23,144 nucleotides of DNA, taken from contig DATBKZ010000001.1 of assembly GCA_036555615.1 (NCBI GenBank), positions 1 through 23,144 on the forward strand, in the 5' to 3' direction. The DNA comes from SG8-41 sp036555615. Its GTDB lineage: Bacteria; Pseudomonadota; Gammaproteobacteria; Burkholderiales; SG8-41. Within the stretch, counting starts at the first letter, position 1, and every line of letters starts with the position of its first letter. Below are positions 7,870 through 14,129 of the stretch, one piece after another. Under the pieces are notes generated by a model that searched no databases, had not been told where the DNA came from, and was given only the letters and a program-made list of their open reading frames with translations. Position numbers and translations under genes: made by a program.

Positions 7870-8205
7870 TCAAACGCATCTTTCCACAGCATCGAAAACG
7901 GCCTGTGCGACGGCGTCGGTATGCTCCAACACGTCATTATTCCAGAATCGCAGCACCCGATATCCGCGGGCCTCCAGCCAGCGTGTACGCTGCTCGTCAT
8001 CATACCGTCGTTCCGCGTGCTGGCCGCCATCCACTTCGATAATCACGCGACACTCGAAGCATACAAAATCCACGATATAGCGACCAATCGGCTGTTGACG
8101 CCGGAATTTCGCGCGCCCAATCTGGCGGCGCTGGAGCCTTCTCCACAGCCGCTTCTCTGCGTCCGTCAGGTTGCTGCGAAGTTTTCTTGCGGTCGTTGGG
8201 TCCAT
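7870..8205 (-). CDS. DUF559 (Vsr/PD-(D/E)xK-like endonuclease-fold) protein
   Basis: The 111-aa product is a complete DUF559 protein, a small relative of very-short-patch-repair and PD-(D/E)xK nucleases. Landmarks are the N-terminal LTDAEKRLWRRL helix (13-24), FRRQQPIGRYIVDFVC (35-50) with the conserved Asp48, the IIEVDGGQHA block (56-65) with the ExDGxQH-type active-site residues, and the closing GYRVLRFWNNDVL (80-92). Enzyme activity is inferred from the fold family; the cellular role of DUF559 proteins is not established. The gene is tightly enclosed: its stop codon touches one repeat and its start codon lies 2 nt from an inverted copy, which also supplies the G-rich sequence in the ribosome-binding position. 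It interrupts an otherwise continuous minus-strand gene run, which suggests insertion as a unit. Confidence 0.9.
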   Translation of the reverse strand: MDPTTARKLRSNLTDAEKRLWRRLQRRQIGRAKFRRQQPIGRYIVDFVCFECRVIIEVDGGQHAERRYDDEQRTRWLEARGYRVLRFWNNDVLEHTDAVAQAVFDAVERCV

Positions 8206-8207
8206 TA

Positions 8208-8280
8208 CCCCCCATCCTAACCTTCCCCCTCAAGGGGGGAAGGAATTTCGTGTGCTTCCCCTCGAGGGGGGAGGAAGGGA
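8208..8280. repeat. Right inverted repeat flanking DUF559, plus a partial third copy
   Basis: Bases 8208-8243 are the inverted partner of 7835-7869 and include the hairpin CCTTCCCCCT-CA-AGGGGGGAAGG at 8221-8243. After a 10-nt spacer a second, degenerate hairpin core (CCCTCGAGGG, 8259-8268, flanked by CTTC and GAAG arms) reaches 8277. No gene is visible between 8206 and 8288. Confidence 0.75.
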
Positions 8281-8288
8281 CCATTTGA

Positions 8289-8636
8289 TCAGGCGCAGAC
8301 GCGCCCGACGTTGACGAGGACGTTCGAGAGCCGGCCGTTCAGCTGGATGAGGATCGCCCGCGTGCGCCGGGTGCAGATGAGCCATTCGGACTGGTCGCGC
8401 TCGCACACGAGATGCAGCTCGGTCTCGCGCGCATTTCCTTTCGAGTCGGTGAACTGCCTGCGGGCGGTGTTGCACGTGAACCCGAGCTTCATCATCGCCG
8501 CTGACGCGCTCTTGAACGAGCTGCCTACCGGCACGCGCGCAAGGATTGCTGCGCTTTCCGCATCGACCTCGTCCGATCCCGTGCGGCTGCACGCCGCGAG
8601 TGCGGCAACGATCGCGACAACAATCATCCGCGGCAT
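8289..8636 (-). CDS. Small predicted lipoprotein, function unknown
   Basis: The frame is open much further upstream, but the start that makes sense is the ATG at 8636. It gives a 115-aa protein with a short lipoprotein signal peptide and an LAAC lipobox at residues 13-16 (Cys16 is the lipidation site). The extra upstream translation is an Arg/Gly-rich shadow of the acetyltransferase gene. The mature part has about 100 residues with four Cys (in FTCNTARR, HLVCERD, LICTRRT and the penultimate residue), which could form two disulfides in the periplasm. It overlaps the end of the acetyltransferase gene by 13 bp, so translation is probably coupled. I do not recognise a named domain. Confidence 0.75.
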   Translation of the reverse strand: MPRMIVVAIVAALAACSRTGSDEVDAESAAILARVPVGSSFKSASAAMMKLGFTCNTARRQFTDSKGNARETELHLVCERDQSEWLICTRRTRAILIQLNGRLSNVLVNVGRVCA

Positions 8637-9343
8637 TTCAATATGGGACCTGTGAGATCGGACAGGCGCACGCGCTGGCGGCCCTCCGCGTCGAAATTGC
8701 CGGGGTCGAGCCAGCACTCGAACGCCTGCTTGAGCGCCGGCCATTCGCCATCGATGGCGGCGTACCAAGCGGTGTCGCGGTTGCGGCCCTTGTAGACCAC
8801 CGCCTGCCGGAAGATGCCCTCGAACGAGAATCCGAGCCGCACCGCCGCGGCGCGCGAGGCCGCGTTCAAGGCGTCGCATTTCCATTCATAGCGCCGGTAG
8901 CCGAGCCCGAAAGCGCGCTGCATCATGAGGTACATCGCCTCGGTCCCTGCGCGGCTGCGCTGCAGGAGCGGCGAATAATTGATATTCCCCACCTCGATCA
9001 CGCCGTTCCTGGTGTCGATGCGCATGAAGCTGGCCACGCCCGCGGCCCGGCCGGTCGCGCCGTCGATGATGGCGTGAAACAGGGGATCGTCGCCCAGGCA
9101 GGACGCTTCCATCCACTGCCGGTACGCATCGAGTGACGCGAACGGACCCGACATGAGATAGGTGAAGCTGCGCTGGCTCGCATCGAGCGCGTTCGCGCGG
9201 TGAAGATCCGCGGCGTGGCGCGCCGGGTCAAGCGGCTCGACGCGGCAGTAGCGGCCCGCCATCGCCCTTCGCGGCGGGCGCGGCGGCTCTTTCCAGCCCG
9301 GCACCGGGAAGCCAACCGGCTGACCGAGCTCGTTCGTCGGCAT
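8624..9343 (-). CDS. GNAT-family N-acetyltransferase (RimJ/RimL-like)
   Basis: A 239-aa acyltransferase of the GNAT fold, predicted to move an acetyl group from acetyl-CoA to an amine. The N-terminal 30 residues (GFPVPGWKEPPRPPRRAM) are an extension often seen in the large RimJ/RimL-like branch. The core runs about 31-215: SFTYLMSGPF, then FHAIIDGATGRAAGVASFMRID (strands 3-4), then IEVGNINYSPLLQRSRAGTEA with the pyrophosphate-binding turn, and GYRRYEWKCDALNAASRAAAVRLGFSFEGIFRQ as the C-terminal cofactor-binding part. Its start codon directly abuts the stop of the upstream gene, and its own 3' end overlaps the lipoprotein gene. The substrate is unknown; small amines or protein N-termini are possible. 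Confidence 0.9.
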   Translation of the reverse strand: MPTNELGQPVGFPVPGWKEPPRPPRRAMAGRYCRVEPLDPARHAADLHRANALDASQRSFTYLMSGPFASLDAYRQWMEASCLGDDPLFHAIIDGATGRAAGVASFMRIDTRNGVIEVGNINYSPLLQRSRAGTEAMYLMMQRAFGLGYRRYEWKCDALNAASRAAAVRLGFSFEGIFRQAVVYKGRNRDTAWYAAIDGEWPALKQAFECWLDPGNFDAEGRQRVRLSDLTGPILKCRG

Positions 9344-10063
9344 TCAGGAAGCCAGAGGCTTCTCGAACCACGTTGCGCGCGCGCAGGCGCGGCAGTCGCC
9401 GGATTCCGTGAAGATTGCCGTGCCCGTGAAGTGACGGCGCTCGTCGCGGGCGAGCTCCCAGCCGAGGACGATGTAGCGCTCGCCGACGGGAACCGATCCG
9501 CGCAGCGAGGCCGCCATCTCGCCCAGCAGCACGGCCGTCTGGTCCGGGAGCTCGAAGGAGAAGGCTCCGGGGCAATCGAGCGCGGACCAGATGAACTCCG
9601 AGCGCACGTAGGCCCCGCCATCCCCGAGCGATGCATCGGGTATCCACGGGCAGGCGACGACCCCGGCGCGCAGCGGACCGGCAAACAGGCGCAGCCCGTC
9701 GCCGGCAGCCCGCTCCGGCCCGCACACGAAGCAGGTCGGGAACGGGTGGCTGCGGAAGCCGCGGTAGGACTTTGCCGACGCCTCGGCCTCCGTGTAGCTC
9801 GGCGCGGCGGGAATGTCGAGGGACATCACGGCCGGGCGCGCCCGCGCAATGACGGACTGGCCATGGACGAGCTCGACGTTCGATCCGGATTCCTTGACCG
9901 TCAGCTCGGTGTCGAGGGGCGGCGGAGACTCCAGCCGCACGATCGACGATCCGGTGACGAACGCGGCAAGTCGACCGCATACGTAGCCGCCGTTGCCCGA
10001 ATCGGGCGGGCCGCAGAAGCGCGACGATATGACTATCGTCCTGGGTTCCCTCTCAGCGCTCAT
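9344..10063 (-). CDS. Hotdog-like (thioesterase-type) protein of unknown function
   Basis: The 239-aa product has no signal peptide. It resembles a double-hotdog protein. The first half opens with a FCGPPDSGNGGYVCGRLAAF segment (about 16-35), like the substrate-tunnel start of acyl-CoA thioesterase-like proteins. Near residue 110 there is FPTCFVCGPERAAGDGLRLF, a conserved CxxCG segment typical of a family of uncharacterised thioesterase-like proteins. FIWSALDCPGAF follows near 157, and FTGTAIFTESG lies near the end. The catalytic mechanism cannot be read. It is packed between a 2-TM protein gene (6-nt gap) and the acetyltransferase gene (0-nt gap), so it belongs to the minus-strand run. Double-hotdog assignment is moderate; a CoA-ester substrate is inference. 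Confidence 0.75.
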   Translation of the reverse strand: MSAEREPRTIVISSRFCGPPDSGNGGYVCGRLAAFVTGSSIVRLESPPPLDTELTVKESGSNVELVHGQSVIARARPAVMSLDIPAAPSYTEAEASAKSYRGFRSHPFPTCFVCGPERAAGDGLRLFAGPLRAGVVACPWIPDASLGDGGAYVRSEFIWSALDCPGAFSFELPDQTAVLLGEMAASLRGSVPVGERYIVLGWELARDERRHFTGTAIFTESGDCRACARATWFEKPLAS

Positions 10064-10069
10064 CCGGTA

Positions 10070-10558
10070 TCAGGCGACCGCCTCGCTCAGCTTGTTCTCG
10101 ATGAACCTTATCTCCTCGTCCCGCATCCTGCTGCTGGCGTAGATCCACGCCAGCGCGGCGAGCGCGAGGGCGCCCGCGAAAGCGAGCAGATCCGCACCGG
10201 CATCCGCTCCAGCGAGGCTCCGGAAAGTCCCGGCCGCCAGCAGCAGGGCCGCGATGCCCAGCAGGCCCACGAACTGGATACGGGTGGCAAGCTTGTAGCA
10301 CAGTGTACCCTCAATCACGGTGCCATTCGCCTCCGCGCGCAGATTGCCCTCGAACTGGACGGCGTCGCCGGCTCCGGCGAGCGGGCCCCTCCGCCATACC
10401 CTCAAGGCAGGGCCGTCGAGGACGCCCACCAGGCGCGCTGTCAGGCCGAAGCGGCCGCCGGCGAGCAGCGTGCCGAGCCGCGCAGCCGCGCTGGCTGCCG
10501 ATGCCGGACCTGCTACGCGGAGCGGGCGCTTCCAGAATATGAACCCCTCACCATTCAC
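10070..10558 (-). CDS. Small two-TM membrane protein, function unknown
   Basis: The frame is open back to 10783, but everything upstream of about 10560 is an Arg/Ala-rich shadow of the neighbouring gene. I place the start at a GTG (10558), giving 162 aa that begin with VNGEGFIFWKRPL. A TTG just upstream is also possible and no clear Shine-Dalgarno decides. Residues about 1-90 are a β-rich soluble part with LVGVLDGPALRVWRR and a GTVIEGTLCYKL strand. Two transmembrane spans follow, about 97-114 and 120-140, and a charged C-terminal tail (SSRMRDEEIRFIENKL). This resembles a common family of about 150-aa proteins with an N-terminal β domain and a C-terminal hairpin of two TM helices. The gene lies between the small helical protein gene and the hotdog-like gene in one run. 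Confidence 0.6.
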   Translation of the reverse strand: MNGEGFIFWKRPLRVAGPASAASAAARLGTLLAGGRFGLTARLVGVLDGPALRVWRRGPLAGAGDAVQFEGNLRAEANGTVIEGTLCYKLATRIQFVGLLGIAALLLAAGTFRSLAGADAGADLLAFAGALALAALAWIYASSRMRDEEIRFIENKLSEAVA

Positions 10559-10572
10559 GATCGGCAACGGCG

Positions 10573-10830
10573 CTAGTGCTTCTGCAGCTTCTGTTCTTCG
10601 GCGAGCGCCGTGATCACGCGCTGCCGCTTGACCTCGATCTCCTTGGCGAAGCCGGGGTAGCGCTGCTCGACGAAGCCGGTGGCAAGCCCGATCTTGAGCA
10701 GCGCAACCGCCAGGCAGGCCGAAAGGTCGTCGAGATCGGGGCTTTTCCGTGCCAGCTGCATGGCCTCGCAGGTCTCGTCGCACAGCTGCTGGAGCGCTTC
10801 GTGGGTTTCCGTGTCGAAGAGGGTTTTCAT
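10573..10830 (-). CDS. Small helical hypothetical protein
   Basis: The product is 85 aa if translation starts at the ATG at 10830, the A of which begins an ATGA overlap with the stop of the dehydrogenase gene. That overlap, not an obvious Shine-Dalgarno, decides the start. The protein is almost entirely α-helical and charged, with an ETCEAMQLARKSPDLDDLSACLAVALL-type central part and a basic coiled-coil-like end (EIEVKRQRVITALAEEQ). No signal peptide, TM span or recognised motif is present. Translational coupling to the dehydrogenase suggests a functional link, perhaps a small partner protein, but no function can be assigned. Confidence 0.7.
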   Translation of the reverse strand: MKTLFDTETHEALQQLCDETCEAMQLARKSPDLDDLSACLAVALLKIGLATGFVEQRYPGFAKEIEVKRQRVITALAEEQKLQKH

Positions 10831-11822
10831 GATTGTGTGTTCCCGGCTTCCGCCTGTGCGAAGACCTCGGGATTCACCAGGTTGGCGGGCTTGCCGGAAA
10901 CGAACGTCAGTATGTTGTCGAATGCCTCGCCGAAGTAGCTCTCGTAGGTGTTCTGCTCGAGCCACGCGGTGTGCGGCGTGCACAGCGCGTTGTCGAGCCT
11001 GAGCAGGGGATGATCGCCGTTCAGCACGGGCTCGTTCTCGTACACGTCCACCGCCGCCCGTCCCGGCCGACCGCGCTTGAGCGCTTCGGCGAGCGCGCCG
11101 GGGGCGACCAGCTCGGCGCGCGCCGTGTTGACGAAGAGCGCAGTCGGCTTCATGCGCGCGAGGTCTTCCGCGGTGACGATTCCGCGCGTGGCCGGAAGCA
11201 GCCGCACCATCAGCACCAGCACGTCGGACTGCTCGAAGAGTTCCGCCTTGCTTGCCGCGACGGCGTAGCCGGCGGCGCGCGCGGCGGCCACCGACGCATC
11301 CCGCCCGAAGACCAGCACGCGCATCCCGAAGCTTGCCCCGGCGGCGGCGACCAGCCTGCCGATCTTGCCGAGTCCGTAGATGCCGAGGGTGCGCGCGTGC
11401 AGCGGCACGCTGAACGACTCGCGGAATTCACCTCGCTTCATCAGCGCGGCGTCCTGCGCGATGGGGCGGAGCGAGGACAGGATGAGCCCCCACGTGTGCT
11501 CGGCGACGGTATGGGGCGAGGCGTGGATGCCCGCCATGATGGCGATGCCGCGCTCGGTGCACGCGGCGACGTCGATGTGGTGCGTGCTCCGGCCAGTTTG
11601 GCTGAAGGCCTTCAGCCGCGGCAGGCGCGCAATGATATCGCGCGTGAAGCGGGTGCGCTCCCGCACCGGGACGATGATTTCCGCCTCGCGCAGATTGGCA
11701 AGCAGGCGCCCGGCGGGGGGCGCGACATCGCGGAAGATACGCACGTCGTGCCCGGAGAGTTTCGCGAGGCACCGGAGCTTCGTGACGACGCCGTGGTAGT
11801 CGTCGGGAATCGCGATGATCAC
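10827..11822 (-). CDS. D-2-hydroxyacid dehydrogenase family protein
   Basis: This is an NAD(P)-dependent dehydrogenase of the phosphoglycerate/glycerate/hydroxypyruvate reductase superfamily, interconverting D-2-hydroxyacids and 2-keto acids in the cytoplasm. I start it at GTG 11822 (331 aa, beginning MIIAIPDDY); the long upstream open frame is a shadow of the divergent SDR gene. The Rossmann loop GLGKIG is at 150-155. The catalytic residues of the superfamily are all present: Arg235 (VNTARAELV), Glu264 (YENEP) and His284 (TPHTAW). SQTGRSTHHID (74-84) is the usual substrate-loop region. No Shine-Dalgarno precedes the start, while TACACT ends 6 nt upstream of it, so a leaderless mRNA is possible. 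It heads the minus-strand run and its stop overlaps the next start. Confidence 0.9.
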   Translation of the reverse strand: MIIAIPDDYHGVVTKLRCLAKLSGHDVRIFRDVAPPAGRLLANLREAEIIVPVRERTRFTRDIIARLPRLKAFSQTGRSTHHIDVAACTERGIAIMAGIHASPHTVAEHTWGLILSSLRPIAQDAALMKRGEFRESFSVPLHARTLGIYGLGKIGRLVAAAGASFGMRVLVFGRDASVAAARAAGYAVAASKAELFEQSDVLVLMVRLLPATRGIVTAEDLARMKPTALFVNTARAELVAPGALAEALKRGRPGRAAVDVYENEPVLNGDHPLLRLDNALCTPHTAWLEQNTYESYFGEAFDNILTFVSGKPANLVNPEVFAQAEAGNTQS

Positions 11823-11918
11823 CGGCGCAGTGTAGCAGACGCGCAGCCGGTCGTTTCCCGCCGCGTGGATCCCGCCATCTGTGTCACAATCGCGTCCGGA
11901 CCGACAAGGGAGGGCACA
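11823..11918. promoter_or_regulatory. Divergent promoter region
   Basis: These 96 bases separate two divergent starts (dehydrogenase on minus, SDR on plus). On the minus strand TACACT (11829-11834) is a passable -10 element very close to the start codon. On the plus strand CACAAT near 11885-11890 is a possible -10. No convincing -35 is visible for either. The SDR ribosome-binding site AAGGGAGGG lies at 11906-11914. Confidence 0.35.
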
Positions 11919-12695
11919 GTGGAGCTGGGATTGAAGGGTAAGGTCGTCGCCATCACGGGCGGCAGCGAAGGCATCGGGCGCGCAACCGCGATGCGTTTCG
12001 GGCAGGAAGGCGCGCGGGTTGCGATCTGCGCGCGGCGCGCCGATGTGATGGAAGGGGCGGCGGAGGCGATCCGCAAGGCGACCGGGGCGGAAGTCATGAC
12101 GGTGGTGGCGGACGCCGCGCGGCCGGACGACATGCCGCGCTTCATCGAAGAGACCGTCAAGCGCTACGGCCGCATCGACGCCGTCGTCAACAATGCCGGC
12201 GGCACCGGGCAGCGGCCGTTCGACGTCGTGGACGACAAGGCGTGGCAGAACGATATCGACATCAAGGTGTTCGCGCAGATCCGCACTGCGCGCGCCGCGA
12301 TCCCGCACATGAAGCAGCAGGGCGGGGGCCGCATCATCAACCTCAACATGGTCGGCGCCAAGCAGCCGTTCGCCGGGTCGTTTCCGACCACGATCTCGCG
12401 CGCCGCGGGGCTCGCGCTCACCAAGGCGCTGTCGAAGGAGCTGGCGCCGCACAATATCCTGGTGAACGCGGTCGCGGTCGGCAAGATCAAGTCGAGGCAG
12501 CAGGAGCGGAACGCCGAGCGCGACAAGATGAGCGTCGTGGATTTCTACGCGAAGGTCGGCAAGACGGTGCCGCTCGGCCGGATGGGGGAAGCCGAGGAGG
12601 TCGCCAACGTGATCGCGTTTCTCGCCTCGGACGCCGCGAGCTACGTGACGGGCTGCTGCATCAACGTCGACGGCGGCCTGTCGGGAGTCCTTTAG
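11919..12695 (+). CDS. Short-chain dehydrogenase/reductase, atypical active site
   Basis: The GTG start at 11919 is set by a strong Shine-Dalgarno (AAGGGAGGG) 4 nt upstream; the much longer open frame upstream is a shadow of the divergent gene. The 258-aa product has the classical SDR Rossmann fold: TGGSEGIG cofactor loop (13-20), NNAG (91-94), and the C-terminal EEVANVIAFLASDAASYVTGCCINVDGG typical of FabG-like proteins. The active site differs. The Ser position in the usual INISS strand reads INLNM (140-144), and the YxxxK motif aligns with TTISR, giving Thr157 for Tyr and Arg161 for Lys. If the alignment is right, it cannot use standard SDR chemistry. It may bind NAD(P) with another function or belong to a divergent clade. 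It ends 2 nt from a convergent gene. Confidence 0.88.
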   Translation: MELGLKGKVVAITGGSEGIGRATAMRFGQEGARVAICARRADVMEGAAEAIRKATGAEVMTVVADAARPDDMPRFIEETVKRYGRIDAVVNNAGGTGQRPFDVVDDKAWQNDIDIKVFAQIRTARAAIPHMKQQGGGRIINLNMVGAKQPFAGSFPTTISRAAGLALTKALSKELAPHNILVNAVAVGKIKSRQQERNAERDKMSVVDFYAKVGKTVPLGRMGEAEEVANVIAFLASDAASYVTGCCINVDGGLSGVL

Positions 12696-12697
12696 CC

Positions 12698-13210
12698 TCA
12701 GCCGCGGAAGCCGGTCACCGCGCACACCTTGCTGTCCACCTCGAGCCGCACGGCATAGCGGGAGTAGGGCGCGCCGCTTCTCTCGAGAAACGGGATCCAC
12801 CACGTCGCCAGGCTGTCGCGGCGCACCGTGACTTCCACCGGGATGCGCTCGATCCGGCAATTGCCGAGAACGACGCTGATGAAGCGCAGCTCACCGACCC
12901 ATTTCGCGAGCCATCCCGACTGCGCGATCACGCACGCGCGGTAGGCTTCCAGCGTGAGGTCCGCGCCGCAGTAGCCGGAGACCGGGTGCCGGAGCAGCAC
13001 GATTCCGAGCTTGTCGTCGGTCTTTCCCCTTGCGATCGGCCGCGTGGAGGCGTCGAGGAACACGATCTCGGCGTTGGGCACGCGCCCGTCGCGTTCCTTC
13101 CGGGAAGTGTCCGTGAGGACTACCGACAGGGTTGCGTGGCTCGCGCTGTGCCAGTAGCCGTATCCGAGCACGCCCGCCGCGAGCCCGACGAGAACGACCA
13201 GGACACGCAC
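12698..13210 (-). CDS. Hypothetical membrane-anchored or secreted protein
   Basis: The 170-aa product begins with an uncleaved-looking signal anchor or signal peptide (about residues 3-18, MRVLVVLVGLAAGVLG, then YGYWHSASHA). The mature part is β-rich with four Cys: two in the SGYCGADLTLEAYRACVIAQSG segment, one in VVLGNCRIER, and one near the C-terminus. This suggests periplasmic disulfides. ATLSVVLTDTSRKERDGRVPNAEIVFLD near the start looks like an immunoglobulin-like or carboxypeptidase-regulatory-like β-sandwich edge, but this is uncertain. It is convergent with the SDR gene (2 nt apart), and the repeat at 13225 lies just upstream of its start. No family recognised. Confidence 0.7.
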   Translation of the reverse strand: MRVLVVLVGLAAGVLGYGYWHSASHATLSVVLTDTSRKERDGRVPNAEIVFLDASTRPIARGKTDDKLGIVLLRHPVSGYCGADLTLEAYRACVIAQSGWLAKWVGELRFISVVLGNCRIERIPVEVTVRRDSLATWWIPFLERSGAPYSRYAVRLEVDSKVCAVTGFRG

Positions 13211-13224
13211 CGGGGCTCAGGAAT

Positions 13225-13265
13225 CCCTTCTCCCCCGGTTGGGGGAGAGGGAAAGGGTGAGGGGG
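13225..13265. repeat. CCCTCACCC/TCTCCCCC hairpin repeat
   Basis: TCTCCCCC (13229-13236) and GGGGGAGA (13241-13248) pair around GGTT, followed by GGGAAAGGGTGAGGGGG. It is the reverse-orientation relative of the repeat at 20855-20895. It lies between two minus-strand genes (13210 and 13299). Confidence 0.75.
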
Positions 13266-13298
13266 AGTGGCCGCGCCCGCTTGTCCTCAGTCATGCGG

Positions 13299-14009
13299 TC
13301 ACGCTTTGAGGTGCTGCGCGAAGAACGCGAGCATCTCGCTCCACGAGCCGCGGGAGGCGCGCTCCCGGTAGCGCGTCGCGTCGAGAAAGTTCTGGAACGC
13401 ATGCGCGGCGCCGTTGTAGCGGTGAAACTCGTGCGGCTTGCCGAGCCGCGTCATCTCCGCGTCGATCTTGTTCACGTCCTCGGGGCTCGGGTTGGTGTCG
13501 TCATTGCCGAAGAAGCCAATGACGGGACAGGAGATGTCCTGCGTGCGGTCGAAGGGCGCGGGGAGGCTCCCCCACTGCTTCATGATGTTGCCCCCGTAGA
13601 ACACGGTGCATGCCTTGATCTCCTTGCTCGCGGCCGCCATCAGGTAGGCGACGCGTCCGCCCATGCAGAAGCCCACGATGCCGACGGGGCCGACGGCGGG
13701 ATCCTTCAAACCCTTCAGGTGCGCAGCCGTCGCGTTCATGTCGGCGATGATGTCGTCGTCCTTGAGCATGCCGATGCGCGCGGGCATATCCTTCACGTCG
13801 GCAGGCTGCCGGTGGAAGAGCTCCGGCGCCGCGGCGGCGTAGCCCTGGCGGAAGAGCCGGTGCACCACGTCCTGGATGAACCCGTCCACGCCGGGCCCGT
13901 GCTGCGCGACGAGTATCCCCGCGCGGCGCGGCGCGCCGTCCGGGACGCCGATATAGACGCGCATCGGCTTGCCATCGACCTGGACCGTATCCCATCTGAC
14001 TGGCGGCAT
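13299..14009 (-). CDS. Dienelactone hydrolase family protein
   Basis: An α/β-hydrolase of the dienelactone hydrolase family, cleaving lactone or ester bonds in the cytoplasm, often in aromatic-compound catabolism. I start it at ATG 14009 because AAGGAG lies just upstream; the longer frame (to 14093) reads through the GGTGTCAGG palindrome. The 236-aa product has the nucleophile elbow GFCMGG with Cys115. The catalytic Asp is at 170-171 (FFGNDDTNPSPED) and the His at 203 (GAAHAFQNF), which completes a Cys-Asp-His triad as in carboxymethylenebutenolidase. The oxyanion region ILVAQHGPG is at 32-40. Length fits the family. The substrate is unknown. Confidence 0.9.
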   Translation of the reverse strand: MPPVRWDTVQVDGKPMRVYIGVPDGAPRRAGILVAQHGPGVDGFIQDVVHRLFRQGYAAAAPELFHRQPADVKDMPARIGMLKDDDIIADMNATAAHLKGLKDPAVGPVGIVGFCMGGRVAYLMAAASKEIKACTVFYGGNIMKQWGSLPAPFDRTQDISCPVIGFFGNDDTNPSPEDVNKIDAEMTRLGKPHEFHRYNGAAHAFQNFLDATRYRERASRGSWSEMLAFFAQHLKA

Positions 14010-14038
14010 GGTGGCTCCTTGCAAGGGATGAGGGAGGG

Positions 14039-14117
14039 AAAAGGTGTCAGGAACCTTTTCTGCAACCGCTTGTTTTCTGCGGGCAATCCGCACCGATAAA
14101 GGTTCCTGACACCTTTT
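14039..14117. repeat. GGTGTCAGGAACC palindromic pair, copy 1
   Basis: AAAAGGTGTCAGGAACCTTT (14039-14058) and its exact reverse complement (14098-14117) form a 20-bp perfect inverted repeat around a 39-nt loop. The same arm occurs at 15344-15387. I recall similar sequences as REP-like elements associated with Y1/RAYT transposases in proteobacteria; no such gene is in the window. Confidence 0.85.
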
Positions 14118-14129
14118 TCTCCTGGCGGC

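Noticed and set aside
7811..8290. CRISPR-like repeat array around 7835-8280
   Set aside because: The repeats are inverted palindromes around a gene, with no regularly spaced direct repeats or spacers.
10833..11918. Upstream extension of the SDR frame
   Set aside because: Antisense to the dehydrogenase gene; the strong ribosome-binding site at 11906-11914 fixes the start at 11919.
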